Origin: Bermanella sp051277445
GTDB lineage: Bacteria > Pseudomonadota > Gammaproteobacteria > Pseudomonadales > Oceanobacteraceae
DNA length: 9,220 bases
NCBI GenBank assembly: GCA_051277445.1
Contig: JBNMQC010000097.1
Span: forward strand, 1-9,220
Reading direction: 5' to 3'
In this document: one piece after another, positions 1 through 7,148 of the stretch
Layout of the letters: every line of letters begins with the position of its first letter
Position numbering within the stretch: the stretch's first letter is position 1
Notes under the pieces: generated by a model
Told to the model about the DNA's origin: nothing
Database searches by the model: none
What the model saw: only the letters and a program-made list of their open reading frames with translations
Position numbers and translations under genes: made by a program

Positions 1-681
1 GCCATCACCAATAACGGTGTCACTCATGGCACCGCGATCAATGGTGGTATTAGCACCAATTTCTACGCCATGACCAACCGTAACACCGCCAATCTGACAA
101 ATTTTAACCCACTGGCCTTTTTCATTCGCAAAGCCAAAGCCGTCTGAGCCAATCACCGCACCACTATGAATGATACAGTCATCGCCGATCGCAACATCAT
201 GATAAACGCTCACATTATGATGCAATCGAGTGTTCTTACCCACACGAGCATTCACCCCCACCACCGAGCCCGCACCAATCACCGCGCCTGAACCAATCAC
301 AGCATGATCTTCAATCACGGCATTGGCCGCAATGCTGGCACCATCGGCAATAGTGGCACTTGGGCTAACAACGGCACTAGGATGAATATCGCCACTGGCT
401 TTTGGAAGGGTGTTAAATAGTTGAGATGCTTTAGCATAACCCAGATAAGGGTTATCTAAGACTAACGCAGGACCCACACAATCCGCTGCCTGTTTAGGGT
501 GAACAATCACCGCACTGGCTTTGGTTTGTTGTAACTGATCTTTATAAGCCATGTTAGCAAGAAAGCTTAATTGACCAGGCCCAGCTTGCGCTAACGTGGC
601 TAAACCATTAATGGTGATGCTGTCATCACCATTCACTTGGCCACCTAAAAATTCTGCAATCTCACCAAGAGTGTACGCCAT
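1..681 (-). CDS. lpxD: LpxD, UDP-3-O-acylglucosamine N-acyltransferase (partial, C-terminus outside window)
   Basis: LpxD transfers a 3-hydroxyacyl chain from acyl-ACP to the 2-amino group of UDP-3-O-acylglucosamine, the third step of lipid A synthesis, in the cytoplasm. The frame stays open from the ATG at 681 to the window edge and gives the first 227 residues; the family is about 340. Residues 1-100 form the N-terminal uridine-binding domain (MAYTLGEIAEFLGG start, then QLSFLAN). From about 101 the hexapeptide repeats of a left-handed beta-helix begin (HPSAVVSPSATIADGA, later IGSDGFGFANEKGQW and VEIGANTTIDRGAMSDT). The catalytic histidine of the family (in the QIAHNV motif) should lie about 11 residues beyond the last visible one, so it cannot be checked. 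The ATG lies 3 nt after the skp stop with only a weak Shine-Dalgarno sequence, so coupling to skp translation is likely. A cysteine (residue 195) stands in WVKICQIGG, where E. coli has proline; this site varies in the family. Confidence 0.97.
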   Translation of the reverse strand, partial: MAYTLGEIAEFLGGQVNGDDSITINGLATLAQAGPGQLSFLANMAYKDQLQQTKASAVIVHPKQAADCVGPALVLDNPYLGYAKASQLFNTLPKASGDIHPSAVVSPSATIADGASIAANAVIEDHAVIGSGAVIGAGSVVGVNARVGKNTRLHHNVSVYHDVAIGDDCIIHSGAVIGSDGFGFANEKGQWVKICQIGGVTVGHGVEIGANTTIDRGAMSDTVIGDG

Positions 682-684
682 GAC

Positions 685-1200
685 TTATTTCGCAGCACTG
701 GCTTCATTAAGCTTGTTAAGTAGCTTTTTGGTGAGATCTAGATCCGGTGTCACATGAATCACCGCTTGGCCATTCAATACGATGTCTACTTTTTCGGATT
801 CGATTAAAGACTTTAGGATTTCCTGAAGACGAGGCAAGTTTGCACGAAAAAACTGCTGACGCCATTGCTGCTCTGCTTGCTGCAATTTACCGGCAAAGAA
901 TTTAAATTCACTTTGCTTTTCTTTGATCTCGTTACGAATTTTACGCTGCTCTTCATCGCTCATGATGGCACCGTCTTTTTTCAGTTTTTCTTGGCTCGCC
1001 ATCATTTCTGATTCAAGGGTTTTAATTTTGCCAAGATCATCGCCGAACTGATCTTCAACTTGCTTGAAAGAAGCCTTCGCACCTTCTGATTGAAACAAGG
1101 CACGTTCCATATCCACAACCGCAATGTTACTGCCCGCGGCCATCACACTGGTTGCCACAAAAAACAAACTGGCTACGGCAATTTTAGTCCACTTCAACAT
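685..1200 (-). CDS. skp: Skp/OmpH periplasmic chaperone
   Basis: Skp is a trimeric periplasmic chaperone that holds unfolded outer-membrane proteins after Sec export and hands them to the BAM complex. I place the start at the ATG at 1200 (MLKWTKIAVASLFF), not at an in-frame start 15 codons further upstream, because it begins a clean signal peptide and has an AGGA 6 nt before it. The product is 171 residues, against 161 in E. coli. Residues 1-21 are a signal peptide with a likely cut after VMA. Mature residues start with the OmpH family pattern IAVVDMERALFQSEGAKA. Residues about 45-130 are rich in K, E and Q and predict the long alpha-helical coiled-coil tentacles. The chain returns to the body domain at VDIVLNGQAVIHVTPDLDLT. 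The gene follows bamA by 85 nt and precedes lpxD by 3 nt, the usual order in gammaproteobacteria. Confidence 0.96.
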   Translation of the reverse strand: MLKWTKIAVASLFFVATSVMAAGSNIAVVDMERALFQSEGAKASFKQVEDQFGDDLGKIKTLESEMMASQEKLKKDGAIMSDEEQRKIRNEIKEKQSEFKFFAGKLQQAEQQWRQQFFRANLPRLQEILKSLIESEKVDIVLNGQAVIHVTPDLDLTKKLLNKLNEASAAK

Positions 1201-1204
1201 AATA

Positions 1205-1210
1205 CTTCCT
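1205..1210 (-). promoter_or_regulatory. Ribosome binding site of skp
   Basis: On the minus strand AGGAAG lies just upstream of the ATG at 1200, with AGGA 6 nt from the start codon. It supports the shorter start that begins the signal peptide and argues against the longer frame, whose extra residues would precede the signal sequence. Confidence 0.75.
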
Positions 1211-1252
1211 ATTTCATCACTTATTATTGTAAAAAATCTGGCCAAGAAGACT

Positions 1253-1278
1253 GCTTGAAAACGCCAAGGTTTTCAAGC
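1253..1278 (-). other. Perfect 10-bp inverted repeat between bamA and skp
   Basis: The arms gcttgaaaac (1253-1262) and gttttcaagc (1269-1278) are exact reverse complements around a 6-nt loop. In the transcript the hairpin begins 7 nt after the bamA stop codon. A run of six U lies 16 nt downstream (1231-1236), too far for a textbook intrinsic terminator. It may protect the bamA 3' end, mark a processing site, or partly attenuate skp-lpxD expression; the sequence does not decide. No other gene-like signal is seen in the 85-nt spacer. Confidence 0.6.
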
Positions 1279-1285
1279 ATCACGC

Positions 1286-3727
1286 TTAAAATACTTGCCC
1301 AAGAGAGAACTCAAACCCTTCGGTTTCATCATCGTCTTTGCTGTTCAATGAACGGGCAAAGGTAAAGGTCAGCGGGCCAATGGCCGTCACCCAGGTTAAG
1401 CTCACACCGGTGCCTAAACGAATTTCGTTGGCATCAAAGCCTTCAACACATGATGGGTGGTCGTTGCTATCGCTCGCACCGTTCCCTTCCGTCAGCACTA
1501 AGCATTCTGTATCAAATACGTTACCGGCATCTAAGAAGACCACGCTGCGCATGCTGCGTTGATCTTCAACAAACGGTAGCGGGAATACCAATTCCATGGA
1601 AGCTTCGGTTAATAAATTACCACCTAGACTGTTGTTATCAGCCACATAACCTACGTCCTGAACATTATCACCATTACTATCTAGATTAACGGTTGTAAAT
1701 GTACCGTCACCATTATCTTGCAGCGTTGTTAATGGTCGTTTAATCGCACCACGAGGGCCTAACGAGTTACTGGTGTAACCACGAACGGAACCCACACCAC
1801 CGGCACGGAAGTTACGGAAGAACGGCAGCTCATCTGTTTTGCCATAGCCATCGCCATAACCCAGTTCAGTACGCAGACGGAAGGTCCACTCACCGGAGAT
1901 TGGGAAATATTTCTGCGCATTATAAGTGACGCGGAAGTACTCTAATTCGCTGCCCGGTACCGTCGCTTCAAGAGACAAGCTTTGCTTCGCACCCGCGGTT
2001 GGGAATAAACCACGGTTGAGTGTGGTCCAGCTCCAGCTACTGCCTAAAGTCACTTCAACAAAGTCTTCGCCTTCGTCTTCAATGAAGCCCAGAATCTCTT
2101 CTGCAATACCAAATTCTTGTGCTTCCATTAGGGTACGGCTTGCCTCAATACTGAAGGATAAACGCTCACGGCCGCTGATAGGGAAACCAAAGGTGGTACG
2201 GCCGCCGTAGGTGTCGGTATTGTAATCACTTAGGGATAACTCCGAGAAATCCGTCTGGCTATAAAACAAACCATAACCGCGACTAATGCCATCCACCGTG
2301 TAATAAGGGTCGGTGTAAGACAAATTCAAACTGGCAACCGCATCGGTTTTATTCAAAGAGGTACTCATTTTTTTGCCGGTACCCATGAAGTTATTTTGAG
2401 AAACGCTGGTACCTAAAATCATGCCATCTGCACTGGAATAACCAATGCTTAAGTTCAAGCTGCCACTTGGCTGCTCTTCAACGCTGTAGTTCACGTCAAT
2501 TAAATCATCTGAGCCTGGCACTTTAGGGGTTTCAACGTTCACGCCTTTAAAGAAACCCAGTTGCTCTAAACGGCTCTTAGACTGCTCAATTAATTCGGTG
2601 GATGCCCAGCCGCCTTCCATCTGTACCATTTCGCGACGCAGTACTTCATCCATGGTGGATTCATTACCGGTGAAGTTAATACGACGAACATAGGTACGCT
2701 TACCCGGCTCAATAAAGAAGGTTAACTCAACCGTTTTATCTTCATCGTTAATTTTGGGGACGCCGTTGACGCTCGCAAAGGTAAAGCCTTCATTGCCCAA
2801 GCGCTTGGCGATTAAGTCTTGTGTAAACGTGACTTTTTGACGACTGAAGGTTTGCCCTTCGCCCATGATCACAAGCTTACGCAATAATTCTTCTTCAAGG
2901 ATCAATTCACCGGCAAGATTCACCTTGTTTACCGTGTACACGTCACCTTCGTGCACATTGACACTGATAAACACCTCTTCTTTATTTGGGGACAAAGACA
3001 CTTGTGTGGATTCAACATTAAAACGAATGAAGCCACGGTCTAAATAGAACGAACGCAAGCGCTCTAAGTCACCACCGAGCTTTTCACGGGAGTACTTGTC
3101 ATCGCTTGAGTACCACGACCAAAGGTTGGTGGGTTTTAATTCAAATTGGTTAAGCAGCTCTTGTTTTTCAAAGTTCTCATAGCCAACAATATTGATATGG
3201 CTAATAGACGCAACCGAGCCTTCATCTACATTAATTTTTAATGACACGCGGTTACGCGGTAATTTTTTAACTTCGGTGTTAATTTCAGCATCGTAACGGC
3301 CTTGGCTGACGTATTGACGCTCAAGCTCTAACTCCAAACGCTCAAGGGTTGAACGCTTAAAGACGTAACCTTCAGCAAGGCCTGCTTGCTTTAAGCCTTC
3401 TTTTAGCTGTTCTGTCTCAATGGCGCTATTGCCTTCGATCTCTAAGGCGGTGATGGTTGGCAATTCTACCAAGTTAATCACCAGGATATTGCCATCGCGC
3501 ATTAACTCAATGTCATTGAAATAACCGGTGGCAAATAAACTGCGCGATGCATTGGCAAGCTGAGTGTTGTCAACTTTGTCGCCAATATTAATGGGGAATG
3601 CGCCAAAGACACTGCCTGCGCTGACGCGCTGCAGACCATCGACTCGTATATCTTTGACCGTAAAGGAGTCAGCTTGGGCGCACGCTGCGCCCAAAGCCAA
3701 AAGCAAGCTGATTAAGGTGAACTTCAT
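1286..3727 (-). CDS. bamA: BamA, outer membrane protein assembly factor (Omp85)
   Basis: BamA is the central subunit of the BAM complex, which folds and inserts beta-barrel proteins into the outer membrane. The 813-residue product matches the family length (810 in E. coli). Residues 1-19 are a signal peptide cut after AQA. Five POTRA domains follow, at roughly 22-91, 92-172, 173-265, 266-346 and 347-420; POTRA1 opens with FTVKDIRVDGLQRVSAGSV. The 16-strand barrel runs from about 423 to the end. The conserved loop-6 motif appears as VRGY (648-651), with the usual GGVGS before it and SNSLGPRG after it. The chain ends in FEFSLGQVF, a beta-signal with terminal phenylalanine. Loop 6 carries an acidic, Asp/Asn/Gly-rich stretch (671-691), and loop 7 has cysteines at 742 and 760. 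The ATG at 3727 has only a weak GGAT upstream. The gene lies 69 nt after rseP; this neighbourhood with skp and lpxD is the standard one. Confidence 0.99.
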   Translation of the reverse strand: MKFTLISLLLALGAACAQADSFTVKDIRVDGLQRVSAGSVFGAFPINIGDKVDNTQLANASRSLFATGYFNDIELMRDGNILVINLVELPTITALEIEGNSAIETEQLKEGLKQAGLAEGYVFKRSTLERLELELERQYVSQGRYDAEINTEVKKLPRNRVSLKINVDEGSVASISHINIVGYENFEKQELLNQFELKPTNLWSWYSSDDKYSREKLGGDLERLRSFYLDRGFIRFNVESTQVSLSPNKEEVFISVNVHEGDVYTVNKVNLAGELILEEELLRKLVIMGEGQTFSRQKVTFTQDLIAKRLGNEGFTFASVNGVPKINDEDKTVELTFFIEPGKRTYVRRINFTGNESTMDEVLRREMVQMEGGWASTELIEQSKSRLEQLGFFKGVNVETPKVPGSDDLIDVNYSVEEQPSGSLNLSIGYSSADGMILGTSVSQNNFMGTGKKMSTSLNKTDAVASLNLSYTDPYYTVDGISRGYGLFYSQTDFSELSLSDYNTDTYGGRTTFGFPISGRERLSFSIEASRTLMEAQEFGIAEEILGFIEDEGEDFVEVTLGSSWSWTTLNRGLFPTAGAKQSLSLEATVPGSELEYFRVTYNAQKYFPISGEWTFRLRTELGYGDGYGKTDELPFFRNFRAGGVGSVRGYTSNSLGPRGAIKRPLTTLQDNGDGTFTTVNLDSNGDNVQDVGYVADNNSLGGNLLTEASMELVFPLPFVEDQRSMRSVVFLDAGNVFDTECLVLTEGNGASDSNDHPSCVEGFDANEIRLGTGVSLTWVTAIGPLTFTFARSLNSKDDDETEGFEFSLGQVF

Positions 3728-3796
3728 GTTAATCCGAATTTATTGTTATCTTAAGCTGTCAGTGAATAGATACAGACCAGCGATTTTAGGTGAAAA
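3728..3796. other. rseP-bamA spacer, no confident promoter or terminator
   Basis: This 69-nt gap is AT-rich. Read on the minus strand I find no strong hairpin, no convincing sigma-70 pair (TTTTCA and TATCTA are 18 nt apart, but the -10 matches consensus at only three positions), and no sigma-E-like GGAACTT box. A weak GGAT precedes the bamA ATG. bamA therefore probably depends on read-through from upstream, though a non-canonical promoter cannot be excluded. Confidence 0.4.
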
Positions 3797-5137
3797 TTAT
3801 ATACGGCTTATGTCGTTAAATATGGCAATGAACATAACCATCATAAGCAGTGCCATGCCCAGTTTGACTCCCGCTAGCTGGACCTTTTCCGAAACCGGTG
3901 AACCTTTCACCGCCTCGATTACATAAAACAGAAAATGCCCGCCATCCAATACGGGAATCGGTAATAAATTCACCACGGCTAACATCACACTGACGTAAGC
4001 CAAAAAACCAATAAAGGCTTCAAAACCCGCCTGGGCTGAAGCGTTGGCTACTTTAGCAATGGTAATCGGTCCGCTCAAGTTCTTAACGGATAATAAGCCT
4101 TGGATCATCTTACCAATGGACTCAAGTGTCACTATGGTCATATCCCAGGTTTTATAAGCGGCTTTACCTACTGATTCAAATAAACCAAAGCGCTGGGTGG
4201 TGACAAAGCCATCTGGTAATGCTGGCGATTCAACCATGGCACCGGCAAAGCCGTAGCTTTTGCCGTCTTCAGTGGTTTTGATCGCGGGAATTAAGGTGAT
4301 TGGTGTGGCCTGATCGTCTCGCATAACGGTTAACGATAATGCTTTACCGCCATTTGCTTGGACGATTTCTACAAAGTCATACCACTGCTCGACTGGCTGG
4401 CCATCGACGCTGACAATATTATCACCGGTTTTTAAACCTGCCTGCTCAGCAGGCATGCCTGCCTGTAACTCAGCCAAAACAGCGGGCACTTGTGGGCGAT
4501 AAGGCTCAATGCCTAATTCGGACAATACTTTTGGTTCTTCTTTTTCACTCAACCAGCGATTAATTTCTAAGGTGTACTCTTGGTCATTGTCTGTGGTGAA
4601 GGCGATCTCACCAGTATCCCCTAAACGCTTAAGCAATTGATAGTGCACATCTTGCCAACTGCTGACGGCGTCACCATCTACTTGGGTAATTTCTTGCCCG
4701 CCACGCAAGCCCGCTTCAAATGCAAGGCCGGTAGGGGCGGTTTCGCCAATGACAGGCTTCACTTGCGTGATACCGGTCATGAACATAATCCAATAAGCGA
4801 ATATGGCAAATATAATGTTGGCCGCTGGACCCGCCAATACGATCGCCATACGCTGCCAAACGGTTTTACGATTAAACGCTTCATGAAGCTGCTCTGTGGC
4901 CACTTCGCCTTCGCGCTCGTCTAGCATTTTCACATAGCCGCCCAAAGGAATGGCGGCCACAGCAAACTCACAGCCGTTTTTATCCGTGCGACTCCAGATA
5001 ACCTTGCCAAAGCCCACAGAGAAGCGCAGTACCTTGACTTTACAGCGACGAGCCACCCAGTAATGGCCATATTCATGGACCGTCACCAAGATGCCTAAGG
5101 TCACTATCAAGGCTAACAAGCTGTATAACACACTCAT
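3797..5137 (-). CDS. rseP: RseP, site-2 intramembrane zinc metalloprotease
   Basis: RseP (MucP in Pseudomonas) cleaves the membrane-embedded anti-sigma factor RseA/MucA after DegS has cut it, releasing sigma-E when outer-membrane proteins misfold; it also clears leftover signal peptides. The 446 residues match the family (450 in E. coli). The first membrane segment carries the zinc-binding HEYGH (21-25; glutamate 22 catalytic). GFG (42-44) and the region IPLGGYVKMLDERE follow. A second membrane segment lies near 97-120. Two PDZ domains span about 122-200 and 215-300 (AGLRGGQEITQVDG and AGLKTGDNIVSVDG). The third metal ligand is D398 in NLLPIPVLDGGH, and the chain ends with a final membrane helix and FNDISRI. 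The start ATG overlaps the dxr stop as ATGA, with an AAGGA about 12 nt upstream. Its position just before bamA couples the stress sensor to the machine it monitors. Confidence 0.99.
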   Translation of the reverse strand: MSVLYSLLALIVTLGILVTVHEYGHYWVARRCKVKVLRFSVGFGKVIWSRTDKNGCEFAVAAIPLGGYVKMLDEREGEVATEQLHEAFNRKTVWQRMAIVLAGPAANIIFAIFAYWIMFMTGITQVKPVIGETAPTGLAFEAGLRGGQEITQVDGDAVSSWQDVHYQLLKRLGDTGEIAFTTDNDQEYTLEINRWLSEKEEPKVLSELGIEPYRPQVPAVLAELQAGMPAEQAGLKTGDNIVSVDGQPVEQWYDFVEIVQANGGKALSLTVMRDDQATPITLIPAIKTTEDGKSYGFAGAMVESPALPDGFVTTQRFGLFESVGKAAYKTWDMTIVTLESIGKMIQGLLSVKNLSGPITIAKVANASAQAGFEAFIGFLAYVSVMLAVVNLLPIPVLDGGHFLFYVIEAVKGSPVSEKVQLAGVKLGMALLMMVMFIAIFNDISRI

Positions 5138-6312
5138 GATGGTATTCTGTCCTTAACAAAGCGTCTCGCCCAAGCATCCGCTTGTAAGATAGCCTCTAAG
5201 CTATCGGCTGCTTCTAATGTGCATGCATTTAAAGTTTCATCGATCAGAGATGAGATTGATGTAAAGGCAATTTGTTCCCGTAAAAATCCATCGACGGCCA
5301 CTTCATTTGCGGCATTTAGAATAGTGGCGGCCGTGCCACCCGCATTAAAGGCCTGTGCTGCAAGGTTTAATGCTGGAAAGGTTTGATGGTCAGGGGCTTC
5401 AAAATTGAGCTGAGCCACTTCAAATAAGTTTAATGGCTTCACACCCGAAGTAATTCTCTCCGGCCAAGCTAGGCCATAAGCGATAGGGGTGCGCATATCT
5501 GGGTTACCCATTTGACACAGTACCGAGCCATCCACGTACTGCACCATAGAATGAATAATGGATTCAGGGTGCACCACTACGTCAATTTGTTGTGGCGTCA
5601 CATCAAACAACCAACAGGCTTCAATGAGCTCCAACCCTTTATTCATGAGGGTGGCACTGTCTACTGAGATTTTCTGCCCCATGGACCAATTAGGGTGCTT
5701 AACCGCTTGCTTGGGTGTCACTTTAGACAAGGCATCAAGGCCCCAGCCACGGAATGGGCCACCGGATGCGGTTAATAGAATTTTTTCGATTTGCTGCTGA
5801 TAAGAAGGGTCTTGGCCATAGCCCAAAGGCAAAGATTGAAAGATAGCGTTGTGTTCGCTATCAATTGGTAAGAGCTCAGCTTGATTATCTTGTACGGCTT
5901 GCATGAATAACTGGCCACTCATCACAAGCGCTTCTTTGTTCGCCAGCAGTACACGCTTGCCGGCCTGAGCCGCTGCTAGAGTTGGTAATAAACCAGCCGC
6001 TCCCACGATCGCAGCCATCACCTGGTCCACTTCTGAGTCACTGGCAATTTCGACCAGCGCATCGACACCCGTCAGTACTTCAACCTTACTACCGTGCTGC
6101 TTCAATGCTTCAGCAAGCTGCTGAGCGCTGCCACCGTCAACCATTACGGCATATTTAGGTGCGTGCGTTAGGCACTGTTGCAACAGTAAATCAACTTGCG
6201 TATTCGCACTCAGAGCAAACAACTGATAGAGGTCATTATGACGAGCCAGAACATCAAGTGTGCTTTTACCGATGGAGCCTGTCGCACCCAGAACGGTAAT
6301 CATTTGCCTCAT
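5134..6312 (-). CDS. dxr: 1-deoxy-D-xylulose 5-phosphate reductoisomerase (DXR/IspC)
   Basis: Dxr converts 1-deoxy-D-xylulose 5-phosphate to 2-C-methyl-D-erythritol 4-phosphate with NADPH and a divalent metal, the committed step of the MEP isoprenoid pathway in the cytosol and the target of fosmidomycin. I start it at the ATG at 6312, which overlaps the cdsA stop as ATGA and gives MRQMITVLGATGSIGKST, close to the E. coli N-terminus. A TTG five codons upstream and an ATG at 6303 are the alternatives; the latter has GAGG only 3 nt away. The product is 392 residues, against 398 in E. coli. GATGSIG (9-15) is the NADPH-binding loop. LANKEALVMSG, the metal ligands in PIDSEHNAIFQSL (D151, E153), TASGGPFRGW, and KISVDSATLMNKGLELIEA (E228) form the active site. 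The C-terminal helical domain holds NAANEVAVDGFL. Its product feeds UppS, encoded two genes upstream. Confidence 0.98.
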   Translation of the reverse strand: MRQMITVLGATGSIGKSTLDVLARHNDLYQLFALSANTQVDLLLQQCLTHAPKYAVMVDGGSAQQLAEALKQHGSKVEVLTGVDALVEIASDSEVDQVMAAIVGAAGLLPTLAAAQAGKRVLLANKEALVMSGQLFMQAVQDNQAELLPIDSEHNAIFQSLPLGYGQDPSYQQQIEKILLTASGGPFRGWGLDALSKVTPKQAVKHPNWSMGQKISVDSATLMNKGLELIEACWLFDVTPQQIDVVVHPESIIHSMVQYVDGSVLCQMGNPDMRTPIAYGLAWPERITSGVKPLNLFEVAQLNFEAPDHQTFPALNLAAQAFNAGGTAATILNAANEVAVDGFLREQIAFTSISSLIDETLNACTLEAADSLEAILQADAWARRFVKDRIPS

Positions 6313-7148
6313 ACAACGAGATTCCAACCAAATACACTCAGGGCTAGGGCAAACATAGGCAAGGCTGCTGTCATGCTATCAATGCGATCCATCACACCGC
6401 CGTGACCCGGTAGCAAATGGCTGGAGTCTTTGATGCCACGATGACGTTTAACCATGCTTTCGATTAAGTCACCCACAACAGACACAAAGGTTATGGCTAA
6501 CGTCAGCACAATCAGCAGTACCCACTGGGTTAAATCCAATGATAATTCGGCTTTACTTTCAAGTAAGTAACCACCACCTAACGCCATCAAGAACGTCACC
6601 AGCAGACCGCCATAAACGCCTTCCCAGGTTTTACCAGGGCTCACGCTTGGCGCTAATTTATGCTTACCAAAGGTACGACCGGCGAAATACGCGCCCACAT
6701 CCGCACCCCAAACCACAAACATGACATACATGATTAGGTAATCATTAAATGGATAGCTTTTAATTTGTACAAAGCCCACCCACATAGGCAATAAAATGGC
6801 TAAACCCATTAACAAGCGCACAGGTGCGCTGCCCCACAGGCTCTTTAATTTAGGATGCAATGCAACCAAGATAAACGCCAATATCCACCAAGCAAATGCC
6901 AGATATAGCACATCAACTTCTTGAACAAAGCCTTCAAACTCCACCAGCCAAATCAACGCTGCAATAATACCTGCGTAAGCGACGCGGCCCACTTGCATTT
7001 TAATTCCGGATAAATTCGCCCACTCCCAGGCACCAAGGGTCACGATTGCAGCAATGAAGAGTTTAAACTGCCCAAGAGGTAAGTAAAAAATCCCCCCAAT
7101 CATGATTGGCGCCAATACCAGCGCGGTAAGAATACGTTGCTTTAGCAC
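6309..7148 (-). CDS. cdsA: Phosphatidate cytidylyltransferase (CDP-diacylglycerol synthase)
   Basis: CdsA is an inner-membrane enzyme that joins phosphatidic acid and CTP into CDP-diacylglycerol, the precursor of all major phospholipids. The 279 residues (285 in E. coli) form about eight hydrophobic membrane segments. The full CDS signature lies at 231-257: SMVKRHRGIKDSSH, then LLPGHGGVMDRID; all of its key residues (K234, R235, K240, D241, H249, G250, G251, D254, R255, D257) are present. PGKTWEGVYGG (171-181) is the other conserved cytoplasmic loop. Translation starts at a GTG overlapping the uppS stop by 7 nt (GTGCTAA), preceded by a good AAGGAAG; the first residues, LKQRILTALVLAP, are typical of the family, so GTG is well supported. 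The stop overlaps dxr by 4 nt, so the three genes are probably translationally coupled. Confidence 0.98.
   Translation of the reverse strand: MLKQRILTALVLAPIMIGGIFYLPLGQFKLFIAAIVTLGAWEWANLSGIKMQVGRVAYAGIIAALIWLVEFEGFVQEVDVLYLAFAWWILAFILVALHPKLKSLWGSAPVRLLMGLAILLPMWVGFVQIKSYPFNDYLIMYVMFVVWGADVGAYFAGRTFGKHKLAPSVSPGKTWEGVYGGLLVTFLMALGGGYLLESKAELSLDLTQWVLLIVLTLAITFVSVVGDLIESMVKRHRGIKDSSHLLPGHGGVMDRIDSMTAALPMFALALSVFGWNLVV

Noticed and set aside
1201..1240. Possible skp promoter with TACAAT as a -10 box
   Set aside because: TACAAT on the minus strand matches the -10 consensus at five of six positions, but no TTGACA-like hexamer lies 16-19 nt upstream; the nearest candidate, TTGGCC, is only 8 nt away.
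3667..3727. BamA as a lipoprotein because of a cysteine at residue 16
   Set aside because: The residues before it (GAAC) do not form a proper lipobox, and a standard signal peptidase I site, AQA before D20, follows three residues later.
3728..3796. Sigma-E promoter upstream of bamA
   Set aside because: Such promoters are known in this region in other bacteria, but I see no GGAACTT-type box with a suitably spaced TCTGA or TCAAA here. A GAACTT within rseP (near 4078) also lacks a -10 partner.
3564..3926. Plus-strand open frame of 120 codons across the bamA start and the rseP end
   Set aside because: It is antisense to two well-supported genes, its translation shows no recognisable domain, and it has no convincing ribosome binding site. 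The other plus-strand frames of 60-95 codons in the window are the same kind of shadow.
6303..6327. Alternative dxr starts (TTG at 6327, ATG at 6303)
   Set aside because: The TTG would add five residues absent from the family. The ATG at 6303 has GAGG only 3 nt away and would shorten the N-terminus. The ATG at 6312 overlaps the cdsA stop and matches the E. coli N-terminus best.
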